64,000 bases of DNA from Paracyclopina nana (lineage: Eukaryota > Arthropoda > Copepoda > Cyclopoida > Cyclopettidae): the NCBI GenBank assembly GCA_019096065.1, contig JAGUCH010000001.1:1364001-1428000 (forward strand). Reading direction: 5' to 3'. The number at the start of each line of letters is the position of its first letter. The first letter of the stretch is position 1. The translations under genes and the position numbers were made by a program. Under the pieces are notes generated by a model that saw only the letters and a program-made list of their open reading frames with translations, had not been told where the DNA came from and did no database searches. Below are positions 1 to 11,400 of the stretch, piece after piece.

Positions 1-306
1 AAGGCCAGCAAGGTCACCACTGAGCCTCGCTTTGTCCTTTGTCACCATGAAGGATTTCTTGCCCAGGTCGAACAGTCCAAATTTTTCACAATTCGCATTC
101 GGCCGCAAAATCAGCCGTCTCTTGCTGCACTCGTTACTTCCGGCATCTCCATTATGGAGTTTCCGCTGAATTTTGGTCGCCATTGGCGTTTTGGCTTTCG
201 GCTCTTTCACTCGTTGGCGTTTCGCTTTTCGTTGCTTGATCGGCGTGGATTCGTAAAATTCCCTAGTTTTTCTCTTTTTCGGCTTCAAAATGGGCGAAAG
301 ATCCAT
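1..306 (-). CDS. Partial lysine/arginine-rich protein, N-terminal 102 residues (unrecognised)
   Basis: The frame opens at an ATG (306-304) and stays open for 102 codons to the window edge, so the gene continues to the left. It begins MDLSPILKPKKRKTREFYES and is very basic over about residues 8-55, with several KRK/KRQR-type clusters that could be nuclear localisation signals. It then becomes more mixed (about 65-102, with RRLILRPN and FGLFDLGKKSF). I do not recognise a domain. It lies 132 bp downstream of the peptide-like gene on the same strand. The long stop-free frame and the abrupt change from lysine-rich to hydrophobic composition argue for real coding, but no family can be named from this fragment. 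A nuclear or chromatin role is only a guess from charge. Confidence 0.5.
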   Translation of the reverse strand, partial: MDLSPILKPKKRKTREFYESTPIKQRKAKRQRVKEPKAKTPMATKIQRKLHNGDAGSNECSKRRLILRPNANCEKFGLFDLGKKSFMVTKDKARLSGDLAGL

Positions 307-438
307 GCCGGAGTTTGTTTATTTTTGACCCGCGGCGATTTCGCGCAAAAACCACTTTTATTCAATTTCAGCTTTGTTTACATTAAAATTAGTTATTATT
401 GTACGATGTATAAATATATATAGGCATAAATAGTTCGT

Positions 439-842
439 TTACTGTTCTTGTTGGTCGTAAATGCTGAGCAGGACTTTTTTCAGCACTCTCTCAGCTTCTT
501 CAGCGTTGAATGTCGCTCGGACAGAATTGGGTGACATGCCACCATCGGCGAGCTCTTCCAAGGGGACAATCCGGTCTGGTTTCTGGTTAACCTATGGCAA
601 AAGTGTTCTTGATAAAATGCTTGATAATCATGTTGTGGGCGCAAAATTACCCTTACGATTGCTCTAGGTTGGATTGGGGGCAAGAAACTGCGGCTGTCAT
701 GGTAGCCAATGATTGGTAGGCGCCTGCCAATGCCATGGTAATGCCTGAAGATGTCTTGCACACGATCCTCGTTGTAGGGTCGACTCCAACCTTCCGAGAC
801 TATCAGCGATATGAGGATCAGCATTAAGATTGCTCTCGCCAT
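439..842 (-). CDS. Putative secreted peptide precursor, 112 aa, two exons
   Basis: Exon 1 is 842-657 and exon 2 is 591-439, joined over a 65-nt GTAAGG...CATAG intron in phase 0. Reading straight through without splicing gives a poorer tail. The product starts MARAILMLILISLIVSEGWS, a clear signal peptide with likely cleavage near residue 20, followed by RPYNEDRVQDIFRHYHGIGRR. The G39-R40-R41 triplet is the classic amidation plus dibasic processing signal, so an amidated peptide of about 18 residues is possible. The remaining 70 residues contain no cysteine and end in an acidic/helical stretch (FNAEEAERVLKKVLLSIYDQ). I cannot match it to a named neuropeptide family. It could instead be a small secreted protein with no processing. 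A TATA-like box lies about 440 bp upstream. Confidence 0.6.
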
Positions 843-1280
843 GATGAGGGATTCGTTTGGACTGTCGGCCTCTGCTTGACAATCTTGACATCTATATTTG
901 AACACATGTGTTTCGAGAAAGCTCTCATGGGATATATCTCAGGCCTAAAGTTGATGGTAGCTAAATTGGACCACAACGCTTGATCATTCACAGCTCACCA
1001 ATAAAGATGCACTGAAAACGATATTTGCTATCTGAGCAAGGCCAATATTGCATCATTGACGTCACAGCTTTGAAACGCGTTCAAAGTCTCCCTTGCTGTA
1101 ACTGCTTGAAAACAGTTCATGACACTTGATGACACATTCATAAATAGCTGGACAATTTTCCAAGAATGATGCAAAAGTACGCGCTTAATCATAGCCAGCT
1201 TTAAGTGGATTATACGATATGTCACTGAATAATTTGGCAATGTTTTTGACCTGATCAGATCACGAACCCATGGTGCATGA

Positions 1281-1290
1281 CTATTTATAG
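1281..1290 (-). promoter_or_regulatory. TATA-like box upstream of the secreted-peptide gene
   Basis: Read on the minus strand, this is CTATAAATAG, a near-ideal TATA box. It lies in the 577-bp gap between the end of the CLIP gene and the ATG at 842. The distance to that ATG implies a long or spliced 5' leader. I see nothing else in the gap (843-1419) apart from AT-rich sequence. Confidence 0.35.
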
Positions 1291-1419
1291 CAATAGGAAA
1301 AAGGCTCCGAGAATCAGCCCATCAAATATGCGTCATGCACTAACGGACAATCAGTACTATTGGAATTGGTGTATATTTAGAACTGGTTAATTATAGCATT
1401 ATATCACATACGGCCATTA

Positions 1420-4400
1420 TCAAAAGGTCTCTGCGTCTTCGCACTCATCCGCTCGATGGCCAAACATTTCGCAATTGGTGCAATACTCACGCACTTGTCC
1501 TCGTTGGCCTCCAGACTTGGTATTGGGATGGTCAGTCTCCTCAGCAGACTCCATGGCTTGCGTGGGGCAATCTTCCGTGTCGTGGAGGTCGAATTGGTCG
1601 CAAATGTCGCAGAAAAGTCGCGGCGCGACGCGATTCGTGTCGATGCCATTGAGCATGGCCATGTCCGCAATATCAAGGGTATCCAGGATGCCCGCGGACT
1701 CCAACAGGTCCAGCTTGGCCTTGAGCTCGTCGTTCTTGCGCTGCATGTCCACAATGACAGAGTTCAAAAAGTCGATTTGACTACGAAGGCCATCGTGATC
1801 CTCAAGGTCAAGCGTGCTCGCCGACTTGGCAGGGCTTGATTCGCGATATGTGTTAATCTTGGACTCGAGTTCCCGTTTTTCTTGCTCCAAAATGAGCACA
1901 CTTCGCTTGTAGGAATTGAGCTCGCGGTTCTCCAGCACCAATTGCTCATAGGCGCGTTTCTGCATCGTAAACTCATCAATTTTCTCCTATATATCAAAAA
2001 AGATTAAAATTCATTCGCTATATTCTAACCTGCGTGCTACTCTAATGTAGGAATGCCTAAATGTTTGCATGCCAAAGACTTAAGAAATTAGATGAAGCCA
2101 TAAAGATCCAAACATCTGTAGAGAACCCCTCATTGCTCATTGATCTACATAATAAAGGTTAAAATACCAGAAGTGGATATTTTTTATGCTTATGTTAAAT
2201 GGCATTTTTGACAACCGAATGGCGAAAAAGTTCAGCATCCTGCGCTATTTCCGCAAAAAACTAATCGAAGCTCCATCTTGCGGCTAAGAACCGAAAGTAT
2301 TTCAAATTGATTGAAATTACCTGAAGGAGTAGCTTGGACTTGGTCACAACGTCGTTCAACTCGTCCCGCTCGGTCTCAAATTCAGCCTGGGCGAAAGCAT
2401 GCTTTGCCTTGGTATCTTCAATGTCTTTGAGGAGCAAAACTTCGCGTTCCTCCATTTCCGCGAGCTTCTTCAGCGTTTCTTCCATTTGCGCTCGCGTCAC
2501 GAGCAACCCATCCCGTTCGCTTTCCATATCCCCAAGAGCAACTTGGAGTTCATCAACCCGATGCCGTTCAACCTCGAGGGCTCGTTGAAGCTCAATCATG
2601 GCAGAGTTGTCTTGCACGGATCGTTCCAGCCTCTCATTGAGCTCCTTCTGGTGCTTTTCGTAAGTCACCCTCATGGACTCCACTTGGGTGCGAACCTCCT
2701 TGTACTGCTGCTCTTTCTCCACGATCCGGATGGACAGCTCCGAGTTGCTTTGGCTCATGCTTTCCATCTCGTTCTCCATTTTGCGCACGGAGCTTTCCAA
2801 TTCTCGTTTCTTGGTCCTCAACTCCTCGGATTCGCTGGTGAGCCGGTCAATTTTGGCGGAGAGCATCTTGGACTCGTCCATTGCACTGGTTGAGGTGTTG
2901 GACAGGGCGTTGCTCAGCTCGGAAATTTTGGCCTCCATATCCAGAATGACACGGTCCTTTTCTGACAGCTGATCCTGCAATGCGTTCACCTCTGTCTTTT
3001 TCGTGGAGAGCACCTCATCCAACTTGGACGTGTGATCAGCCCTCGTCCTGGAAAAAATGAGTCAATTGATATTGGACAGTAAAAAGAAGCTTAAAGGTAT
3101 ATTACTTTGCGAGGGCTTCGCTGAGGTCAGAGATCTCCTTTTTGGCCTCCTCGACCTTGGAGACCAAGATTTCAATCTCCTCTTTGTGGCTTTCTTCAGC
3201 CTCGTGCACGCTATTGTTGAATCCAGCCTCTTTCACCTCAAGGTCGACTTGAAGCTCTTGGATCTCCTCCAATTTGGCAGCCAGCTCGTCATTGGACATT
3301 TCAACCTCGACCTTGAGCTTGTCCACCTCCTCTTTCAGCCGGTTAATTTCCGCCTCCCGACGATCGAGCTCGGCCAAATGAGAGGAGCCATCTTGGTCCC
3401 TCTCTTTCTTGAACTTTTCAATCTGGAGATCGTGATCCACCTTCATGTTGCCCATGGACTCGTTGAGGTAATTGATTTGACCCTGCAAATCTTCAATCTT
3501 GTTGGCAGCTGCACCGAGGTCTTTCTTGGCATTGGCCTCACTCCGCTCAAGGGCTTCTTTCGAGTCCTTGTCCAATTTCATCAGCTCTTTCCTCAGCTTG
3601 GTCAACTCTGAGGATTGGCTTTCACTGAATAATTTGAGGGCATTCAACTCCTCCTCCTTGTTCCGCAAGTCGTTGACAACATCCACCAAATCTTCCAACT
3701 CCTCCTCATGATCTCTCTTGACCTGCTGGAGCTCCTCCTCCAGGCTGGACTTGTCACGTCTCAGGGACTTGAGATCTTGCTCAGTGGAGGAGAAGCAGGA
3801 GTTGGCTTCGGCCAGTTTCTTGCCCAATTCCTGAATCTCCTCCTCCTTCTGCTTAAGCTTGTCAAGGCCATCCTGGATTTTGTTGGAGAGTGCAGTTTTA
3901 GTGGTTTCCCTGTCATTGTTGGATTTCTCCAACTCAACTTTGACATCTGTCAACTCTTTGTTAAGATTCTCAATGTCATACAAGTACTTTTGCTCGGAGC
4001 AGCCCTTGGACTCCTCAAGGATGGCCAAGTCTTCCTGGGCCTTTCTATTGATGGCGTCAATGGAGTCTTTCAAAGAGCCAATTTCTTGCTTGGCTGCCTT
4101 CAAAGCATCCTTGGTGGCTTCCACCTCTTCGTTCTTGGCGGTGAGAGCATTGTTCAGTGCTTCCAACTGGTCATTGGAATCACTGGATCTGGATCTTTGC
4201 TCATTCAATGAAGCTTGCAGGTTCTCATTGTCATGACTCAATTTCTCCAGAGCCTCATTGGCCTCCTTGAGAGTCGATTCCAATTTGGAGATTTTCAGGC
4301 ATAAATCATCTTTATCTTGCTTCAGTGATTTCACTTGATCCTTGAACGGCCTCAGTGAGTCGGATTCTGAGGCCGCATCCTGGACGCGTTTGCTCAGGCC

Positions 4401-7400
4401 AGAAATCTCCTCGTTTTTGGCCTCAATTTGGGCCTCAAAGTCGGTCCGGAGATTTTGCAGCTGAGCTTGGAACTGCTCAGACTCACTGGCCTTGGAGTTG
4501 ACAGATTGCTCCGTGGCCTCTAATTTGGCCTTGATCATATCCCTCTCAGTGACGAGTTTGGATAAGTCCACCCTCATCTTTTGGCTCTCCTCGGCATGCT
4601 CCTCTTTGAGAGCTTTGATTTTCTCGCTCAACTCCTTGATAGCCTCCTCCTTAGACTTTTCCAATTTCTCCTTGACAGCTTCTGCTTTCTTCAGTTTCTC
4701 GTCTAAATCAGCAGTGATCCTCTTGTGCTCATTGGTCATCTTCTCCTCCCTTTCTTGAGCCTCTGTTTCCTGTTGGTCAATCACATCCTTCAACTGCTTC
4801 AACTGATCGCTCAGGCTGGCCAAGTCGGCCTTGAGGCTTTCCATCTCCAAATCCTTGTTGCTCAAGGATCCGCTGAGTCTCTTGACCTCATCGTTCGAGT
4901 TTTTGGAGGCTTCGCGCAAAGTGTCGATTTCGGCCTCAAGGTTGGCCTTGATGGCCTCCATATTGGAGCAGGCCTTGTGAGATTGCTCCAATTCGTCCTT
5001 GAGGATTTTGATCTGGTCGTCCTGAGTCTTTTGGACTTCCTTGAAACTCTCAAGGAGTTCATTGGCTTCAGTGAGTTTGCTCGAGCTCGACAAAAGCTCG
5101 GCTGTCTTCAGTTGCAAAGCCTTTTCCGTCTCCGATCCGGATTTCTCACTCAGCAGCTTCATCTCTTCAATTTCCTTGCTCTTCTGCGCAATCAGCTTCT
5201 CTGCTTGAGCCACCTCACTCTTCTTGGCCTTTAATTGGGCCTCGAGGTCAGAGGTGGCCTTCACTTGAGCATCAAGAGAGTCTTGGACACTCTTGGCCAT
5301 CTCTAATTGAGCTTTCACCTCAGTCTCCAACTTGAGCACGCTGTTCTTCAGCTCTTGATTTTCAGACACTTTGGCCTTGAGCTCCTCGGCTTTATCATGG
5401 ACAAGAGCAGCCATTTTGGCTTCGCTCTTGGTGACAGCCTCGAGCTTATGCTGGAACTCCAGAATCTGCTCGTCTTTCTGCCCAACGACCTTTTCCAAGC
5501 TGCTCACTTGCTCCACGAATGTCTGCTCATTTTGGTCCTGCATACTTTTGGCCTTGGCCTTTTCCTTCTCAAGGCTCTCTTTCAACGCTGCCAATTCTTT
5601 CTGGGCATTCTCCAAGTCAAATTTGACGAGGGCAGCCTTTTCCTCAGCCTCAAACAGCTTGGTGTTCTGCTCATCCTTGATCTGCTCGAGCTCCTTGGCC
5701 TTGGCCTCCATATCGTTTTTGGCCTTTAATGTCTCCTCGTAATTTTTCCTCAAGGCTTCAGACTCCAAGGTCAAGTTGTTCAGCTGTTCAACCACGCTCG
5801 CATTTTGCACTGAAATCTTCCGCTCCATGCCCAGGTCGTGCTCCAACTTTTTGATTTGAGCCTCAAACTCGGATTTGGCATTGGCATTCTTCCGTTCAGC
5901 CTTGAGCTGATCCTCCAGGCTTTGAATCTTGGCCAGCAGCTCTTCGTTATTCGCGTCGTCATTTCGCATGAGTTCGTCCTCTTCAATTTTGAATTGCATA
6001 TCCTCCGTCTTCTTCCTCTCATCTTCCAGTTCCACTTTCATGGAAGCGATGTCAGCTTGAGCTTGAGCAAGGGTCGTTTCCATAGTTCTAATTTTGTCCT
6101 CAGAGTCAGCTTTGTAGGTGGCATATTCTCGCTTCAAATGAGCCAATTTCGTTTCAACCTCGTCAGTTTGCAGGGCGGCCTTGGCAATTTCGGCTCGTTC
6201 CAATTGCCTGTCCCTCTGCAACTGCTCAATTGTAAGGTCCTTCTCCTTGATGGCTGACTTGAGCCTTTCCGGAGCCTGAATGCTTGAAATCGACCTTTTC
6301 TGCGCCTTCTGAGCGGGTGTCATCATCTTGGAGCTCACATTCGAAACCATGGACACATCCGACAAATCCGACCTTTGCCTATGCCAAAAAGCAATAATTT
6401 AATCACTTTTCCTTATACTAAATCTTAGTTTAGTACCTGCATAGTTTTGCCGGGCTAATGAGGCTGCTTTGCGAGCTCAGCTTTCGCATTTTGTTGCTCG
6501 GGCTCTTGGTGATCTTGTGCATGGGCGCAAAAAGGCCGTGTTTGGCCTTGCACTCGAAATACCGTTTGTCCCCAACTTGGCCGTCATTTTTGCCCGTCGG
6601 AGTATCGAGCTCAACTCCGGCCCATTCGCCAGCCGCGAAATCCGTGGGCCCGACGAATTTGAGGGTGCCCGTTTTGGTGCCCGTTTGGCTGGACACAATC
6701 ACCCTGTCACCGACCCTGGCTGGTCCTCCGCTATTGGACGCGAGGCTGAGGGTCGATCCTGTGGGCGACGGAGTGGCCGACTTGTTCAGCATGGATATGC
6801 TATTCGAGGGAGACATCGACGCGCGGGCTCGCGAGGCCACTGTGGATTTGAAGGCCACTGCGGGCGTGTCGGGGGGCAAGGCTGCTGCAGGCGACTCCTG
6901 GGACTCCCTGGACAGCCTGGAAGCTCTTGAGAATATGCCATGCATTGGTGTGCACTATCCAAAAATTAATTGAATCAAGAGACGAATTATGACAGATATG
7001 TATAGCTTCTTACCTTGAAGTAGGCCACGCCCCCGACGGTTCCGTCATTTTTGCCCATAGGCTCATCAAGGGCCACTCCAGCCCACTCGCCAGGGGCAAA
7101 CTGGGTCTCCCCCAAAAACTCGATTCTTCCAGGCTTTGTGCCCCCGACCCACACCTAAAATTACACGACGAGGAGAAAAGAGATCAATCTTGGCCAGATA
7201 TCTAATTCATTTCGAAAACTGGTCTCATAACCAAAATCACGGCCTACAGCCAAACCTTCCTTACTTAATATTTGAAAAAATAGTTAATATTCGCAGTGTC
7301 CTTAATTGGAGAAATTATTACTCACTCGATCTCCAACTTTGAACTCTGTGGCGTTGATGCCATTATCTGGCTGCTCTTTTGAGGCCGCAGATCCGAATTT

Positions 7401-7478
7401 CGGTATTTTTGAGGCCAATGGAATCCCCGAGGAAGAGCTGGTGGAGGCCGCAGAAGTCGGCCTGGGTAGATGACTCAT
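1420..7478 (-). CDS. CLIP1: CLIP-170/CLIP-190 microtubule plus-end tracking protein, 1,792 aa, six exons
   Basis: Exons: 7478-7326, 7154-7014, 6954-6437, 6378-3106, 3047-2321 and 1986-1420; all phases join. The ATG at 7478 is in good context (gccacgATG). CAP-Gly 1 covers about residues 48-112 with GKNDG at 85-89. A Ser-rich linker follows, then CAP-Gly 2 at about 179-247, also with GKNDG. Next comes more than 1,000 residues of heptad-rich coiled coil, mostly in the 3.3-kb exon 4. The tail has two zinc knuckles ([16 protein letters not shown] and [15 protein letters not shown]) and ends DAETF. This is the full CLIP-170 plan: CAP-Gly domains bind tubulin and EB-protein C-termini at growing microtubule ends, and the terminal knuckle recruits p150Glued/LIS1. 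Length is close to fly CLIP-190. A shorter CAP-Gly paralogue lies upstream on the same strand. Confidence 0.96.
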
Positions 7479-8299
7479 CGTGGCGAATGGAAACACGACA
7501 ACGACGACGTGTGGGAAGATAGCTAAAAAGGAGGAACGAAATTAAATTGACAAGGCGGAAAAGCTGGTTCTATCTGATAGCCAATTGTTGTCAACAAACT
7601 TTTGATCAGGCAATGATCAAAGTCATCGATTGCCTATCAATCAGCTAAGGCATAAAAAACCGAAAACTCAAATTGAAGATTGAAGGGGTGAATGATTGTG
7701 CCGGAAAAATAGGAAAAATGGCCTTTTTCTTGGGAAGAAGATGGGCTTGCACATTTTTGGTACAACAATGCTAAACGAGTCCATAAAATAAAGTGGTAGG
7801 CCTGCGTGAAAAAATCAGCCTCAACAACATATAATAATGAGTCAAGAATGAGTCACCAGGCTTCAACCCACGTAAACTTTAAAACTTGGCTCCGCGCTAC
7901 ATATAAAGCTATGCGTATATATAGAACTACTATAGTATATATACATACCAAATAGCCGCGCGCGTATTTTTTTACCTCTTTCTAATTGGCCATTTTATAT
8001 TGCCATTTCTCTGATCAGAATCAAAGCCATTTTTGGCAGTGGAGCCGACAGCAGATAAAGACATAAAATTCCCCACTGGCCTTATACTGACAAACATGGC
8101 TCTCAGCTACGTAGGCACAATGGGGCATTTGGACCCAAAAAGTACAAGCAAGAGCCATGATGCAAAACCGTGGCCAAACGATTTCGGCTCCCTTATTTAG
8201 AAATAGTTTTATCTTGAGGGGCAGCAAAAACTGCTTCAGATCCTAATCAAATAAGTCATCATGCGAAACCTAAATTTTCCCCTGTAAGAAACTGTCAAA

Positions 8300-8447
8300 C
8301 GGTTCCAACAATGACAATCAGTACAGTATGGACACCTTACTTATACTTATAAGTATAGTATGGTGCCTGCTAGCTCGCGCGCTCAGCTGTACCATACTAT
8401 ACTGATTAATCGTACTTATACTATACTTATTTTGTTGTTGGAACCGG
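8300..8447. mobile_element. Miniature inverted-repeat element (about 148 bp)
   Basis: The ends are an exact inverted repeat, CGGTTCCAACAA at 8300-8311 and its complement at 8435-8446. Between them the sequence is itself imperfectly palindromic: AGTATAGTATGG faces CCATACTATACT around a GC-rich loop (GCTAGCTCGCGCGCTCAGC). No coding capacity. No clear target-site duplication can be read. The structure is that of a non-autonomous DNA transposon or foldback element. Confidence 0.55.
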
Positions 8448-11400
8448 GCTTTCGACCTTGATGCTTAATTGGATTAGCCATTTGACTGTACATACGAATA
8501 AGAAGCAGTTTGCAAATAAATTGCATTTTTCCACCAACGCAATTTTCGCGAGTTTGCATAATCGATCAAATTGGAGGGCTTTTCCGTTTCACGACTTTTG
8601 GCTAACCTTGACGGCGCGGTATTTTCAGCAACCGGTTAACGTCATCAAATGGGGCCGCTTTTTCCAGATATATCGCGATACCAATCTGGTTGCCTATTTA
8701 TAAGAACTAGTAATGGGCATCTTGTCGATTGTGTAGAGCAAAAACAAGATTTTCCTTTAAACCGATTACAAAGAGCACAAATCGGGCCGAATGGCAATTT
8801 TTCAAAAAGACAGTCGTGGTCGTAATTAACCACGCATGATCTTTGCCTTTTTCCACTGTGGGCCGGATTTTGAATTGTTGTTATGGAGTAAAAACAAGGC
8901 ATGACAAATTGCGGCTCAGAGTTCACCCGAAAAGCATAAATCTTGTTCTCAACGCTTTTTGCGCTTGTAGTAATCCAATTGAAAAAACACATCTTTTTGG
9001 TATCTATGTGTTTTGTAATTCTCCTTGGGGCGATTTTTCTTCTCATCACATCTAAGAAGCTGTAGCTAGGAAGGTAGAGAGAACGCCCACGCAGAATTTC
9101 AGTCCATTCACACTGTGAAAACGGGCTTGGAAAACCGATTTCCCCGATGCCTACCTAATTTTCCCAGAATCTTATCTCTCGTGAAAATTAGAAACCAGCA
9201 TCTTTTCATTGATACTTTTCAAGATGAATTGCCTGTGTTAATGCTTGATGATTACTACTTCACTTTTGGAATTACTACGTGGAACAGAGAGGAAAATCTG
9301 GCCAAAAAGAGCCTATATGAAAAATTAACCAAAATGATAGAGGAGCAACAAAAATGCACTTTACACCAACGCCATTACTCAAAAAATAAAAATCTCGGCA
9401 AATTGCACTGGGTTAACTCATACAGCCCAACAGGAATCGGTGAAAATAAAAATATCGCCAAATTGCTCATGGTCGTTTTTTTAAGTGAGCATTATTGACA
9501 AATAGACTAGCAACAAAGCTGAAAATGGACTAAAAATGCTTCTTAATAGCTTTTTAGGCATACTGGAGGCCCTTAAAGTTGAAAGTGAATCTTGAATGAA
9601 TCTTGGACAAAACAAGAGTAATTTGGGCTGACCACACACATGCAAAACGTGTCCACACCCAAGCAATAATGAGGTAGGCTTTTTATTTATTTCTGCCACT
9701 TCGCACCCACTCTTCCTCTTTAACCAAAGCTTTGCACATGCATCGATAAATTTAGAGAGAACATTTAGCAAGGCCAATTGGACGCCAATAAAAGTCAGCG
9801 AATCACGCAAAAACACCTACTCAGACGCTTTAAGCAGCCGCGCGATGAAAAATGCGAAAGCTGGGCACGAGCAAACAAGAATGAAATTAGTTCTGACACC
9901 GCCATTAACTCCGTAAGATTTGTGGCGTACCAACTAACAATAGAAACTGCCCACTAGCGACAAAACCTTCGCTGCGGCCGTTTGCCGAACTAACGCTGAA
10001 GAATTCCAATTAAGAGCTCATAATCACGCTCATGAATTAAGATAATGACAGTTAGGGTTGTTTCTCCATCAATTAGTCTCAATTGGAAGAAAACTAGTTT
10101 TCTCCAATGGTCATTAGAATGAGTTATCTCAAATCAGGATTGAAGGAGATTCTGCCAAATGCTGCAATAGTAGTTGACAAGCTTCACAATGACATCTGTT
10201 CACAAAAAGCACACACACCTTGGCTGTGCACATTGCTGGTTTTGGCCTTTTATAGGAATGACCGAGCAAGTTGTCTTTGTATTTCTTGCAAGATTGGCAA
10301 CACGACTCCTTGAAGATATTCCCATTGAGCATCGTAATAACTAAGGCAATTTTTCTTTTGACACTATCAAAAGCATCTCGCTGCTACTTTGGTGGAAAGG
10401 TTGAGGTGGTGCCAAAAGAAGTAGGTAGATTTAAGGTAGGCAGGGCTCATTTTTGAAATAATATCTAAAGAGGTCCAGTTGATTTTTTTCTCAGCTGAGG
10501 AGTGATGATTTTTAGGATAAGGAACGACCCACGCAAAAATTCGCGCACGTGATTTCCACTCAACAACGCTACAATTAGAGTACCTGTGCTGTAAAGTAAC
10601 ATGCTGCTAAAAAGGTTAACATTTTGGCAAGACCTTCACGAGTGCCAAATCCATTTTTGGGCCGAAAAATAAGCCTTAATAGTATGCATGGAATTTGCTA
10701 TAAAGTCTGATCCAAAGAAAACGCCATTCCAAACTTTAACTCAAAACAAAAATGTACATCAATCAAAAAAGTGCAAGCTTTTCATTTTGTGATTTTCATT
10801 CAAAAGGTGTGTGGCATTTCTTTCAGATTAGCCTTTTTTTGGCGACGAGGACGCTAAGCGTACAAATCGTGCACGAGTTCATAAATTCTCACAGATTCCC
10901 ATATTAGCACAACTGCTGCAAAAAAAAGATATGCACGCACGTTAATAACATTAAATTGATATTCCGGAGCTTGACACTTCGTAAATCAACTATAGGCGTT
11001 GCTATGCAAAGACATGCGAATCAATATTCATTTATAAAAAGCGTTTCGCAAAAGATAAATCGAGGAGGGGGAAAAAAGCATTTTTTGAAAAGACTTTTTT
11101 CCCTTGTAAAATCAGATAAGAATGAATGGCTGGTCTTGACAAAAGAACTTGGTGCCTTATCGAATGATGATTTTATTTACAATTGTGTTCAAAAGTGGGT
11201 GGTCTACTTTGACCTCAGATCATTGAGGCAGTATTTCCCTGTAGAATATGCAGGTTATATGCTAGAAGGAAGTAGGTTATAGGCTACAAAAACGCTTCAA
11301 TTCACGGCAAAAAAGCTCCAGACTCGCTTAAAGCATTTAAAAAACAAATGAGCTCATCGCACATGGAGAATCCATCAAACAAGCTACTTCTTTTTTGCTA

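Noticed and set aside
2334..6257. Long plus-strand frames opposite the CLIP coiled coil
   Set aside because: They are antisense reflections of Lys/Glu/Leu-rich coding sequence, giving Leu/Ser-rich translations without domains; the minus frame has conserved CLIP structure and splice sites.
7494..7496. Alternative upstream start for CLIP (MFPFAT...)
   Set aside because: The codon is GTG, not ATG; the ATG at 7478 is in good context and gives the usual CLIP N-terminus.
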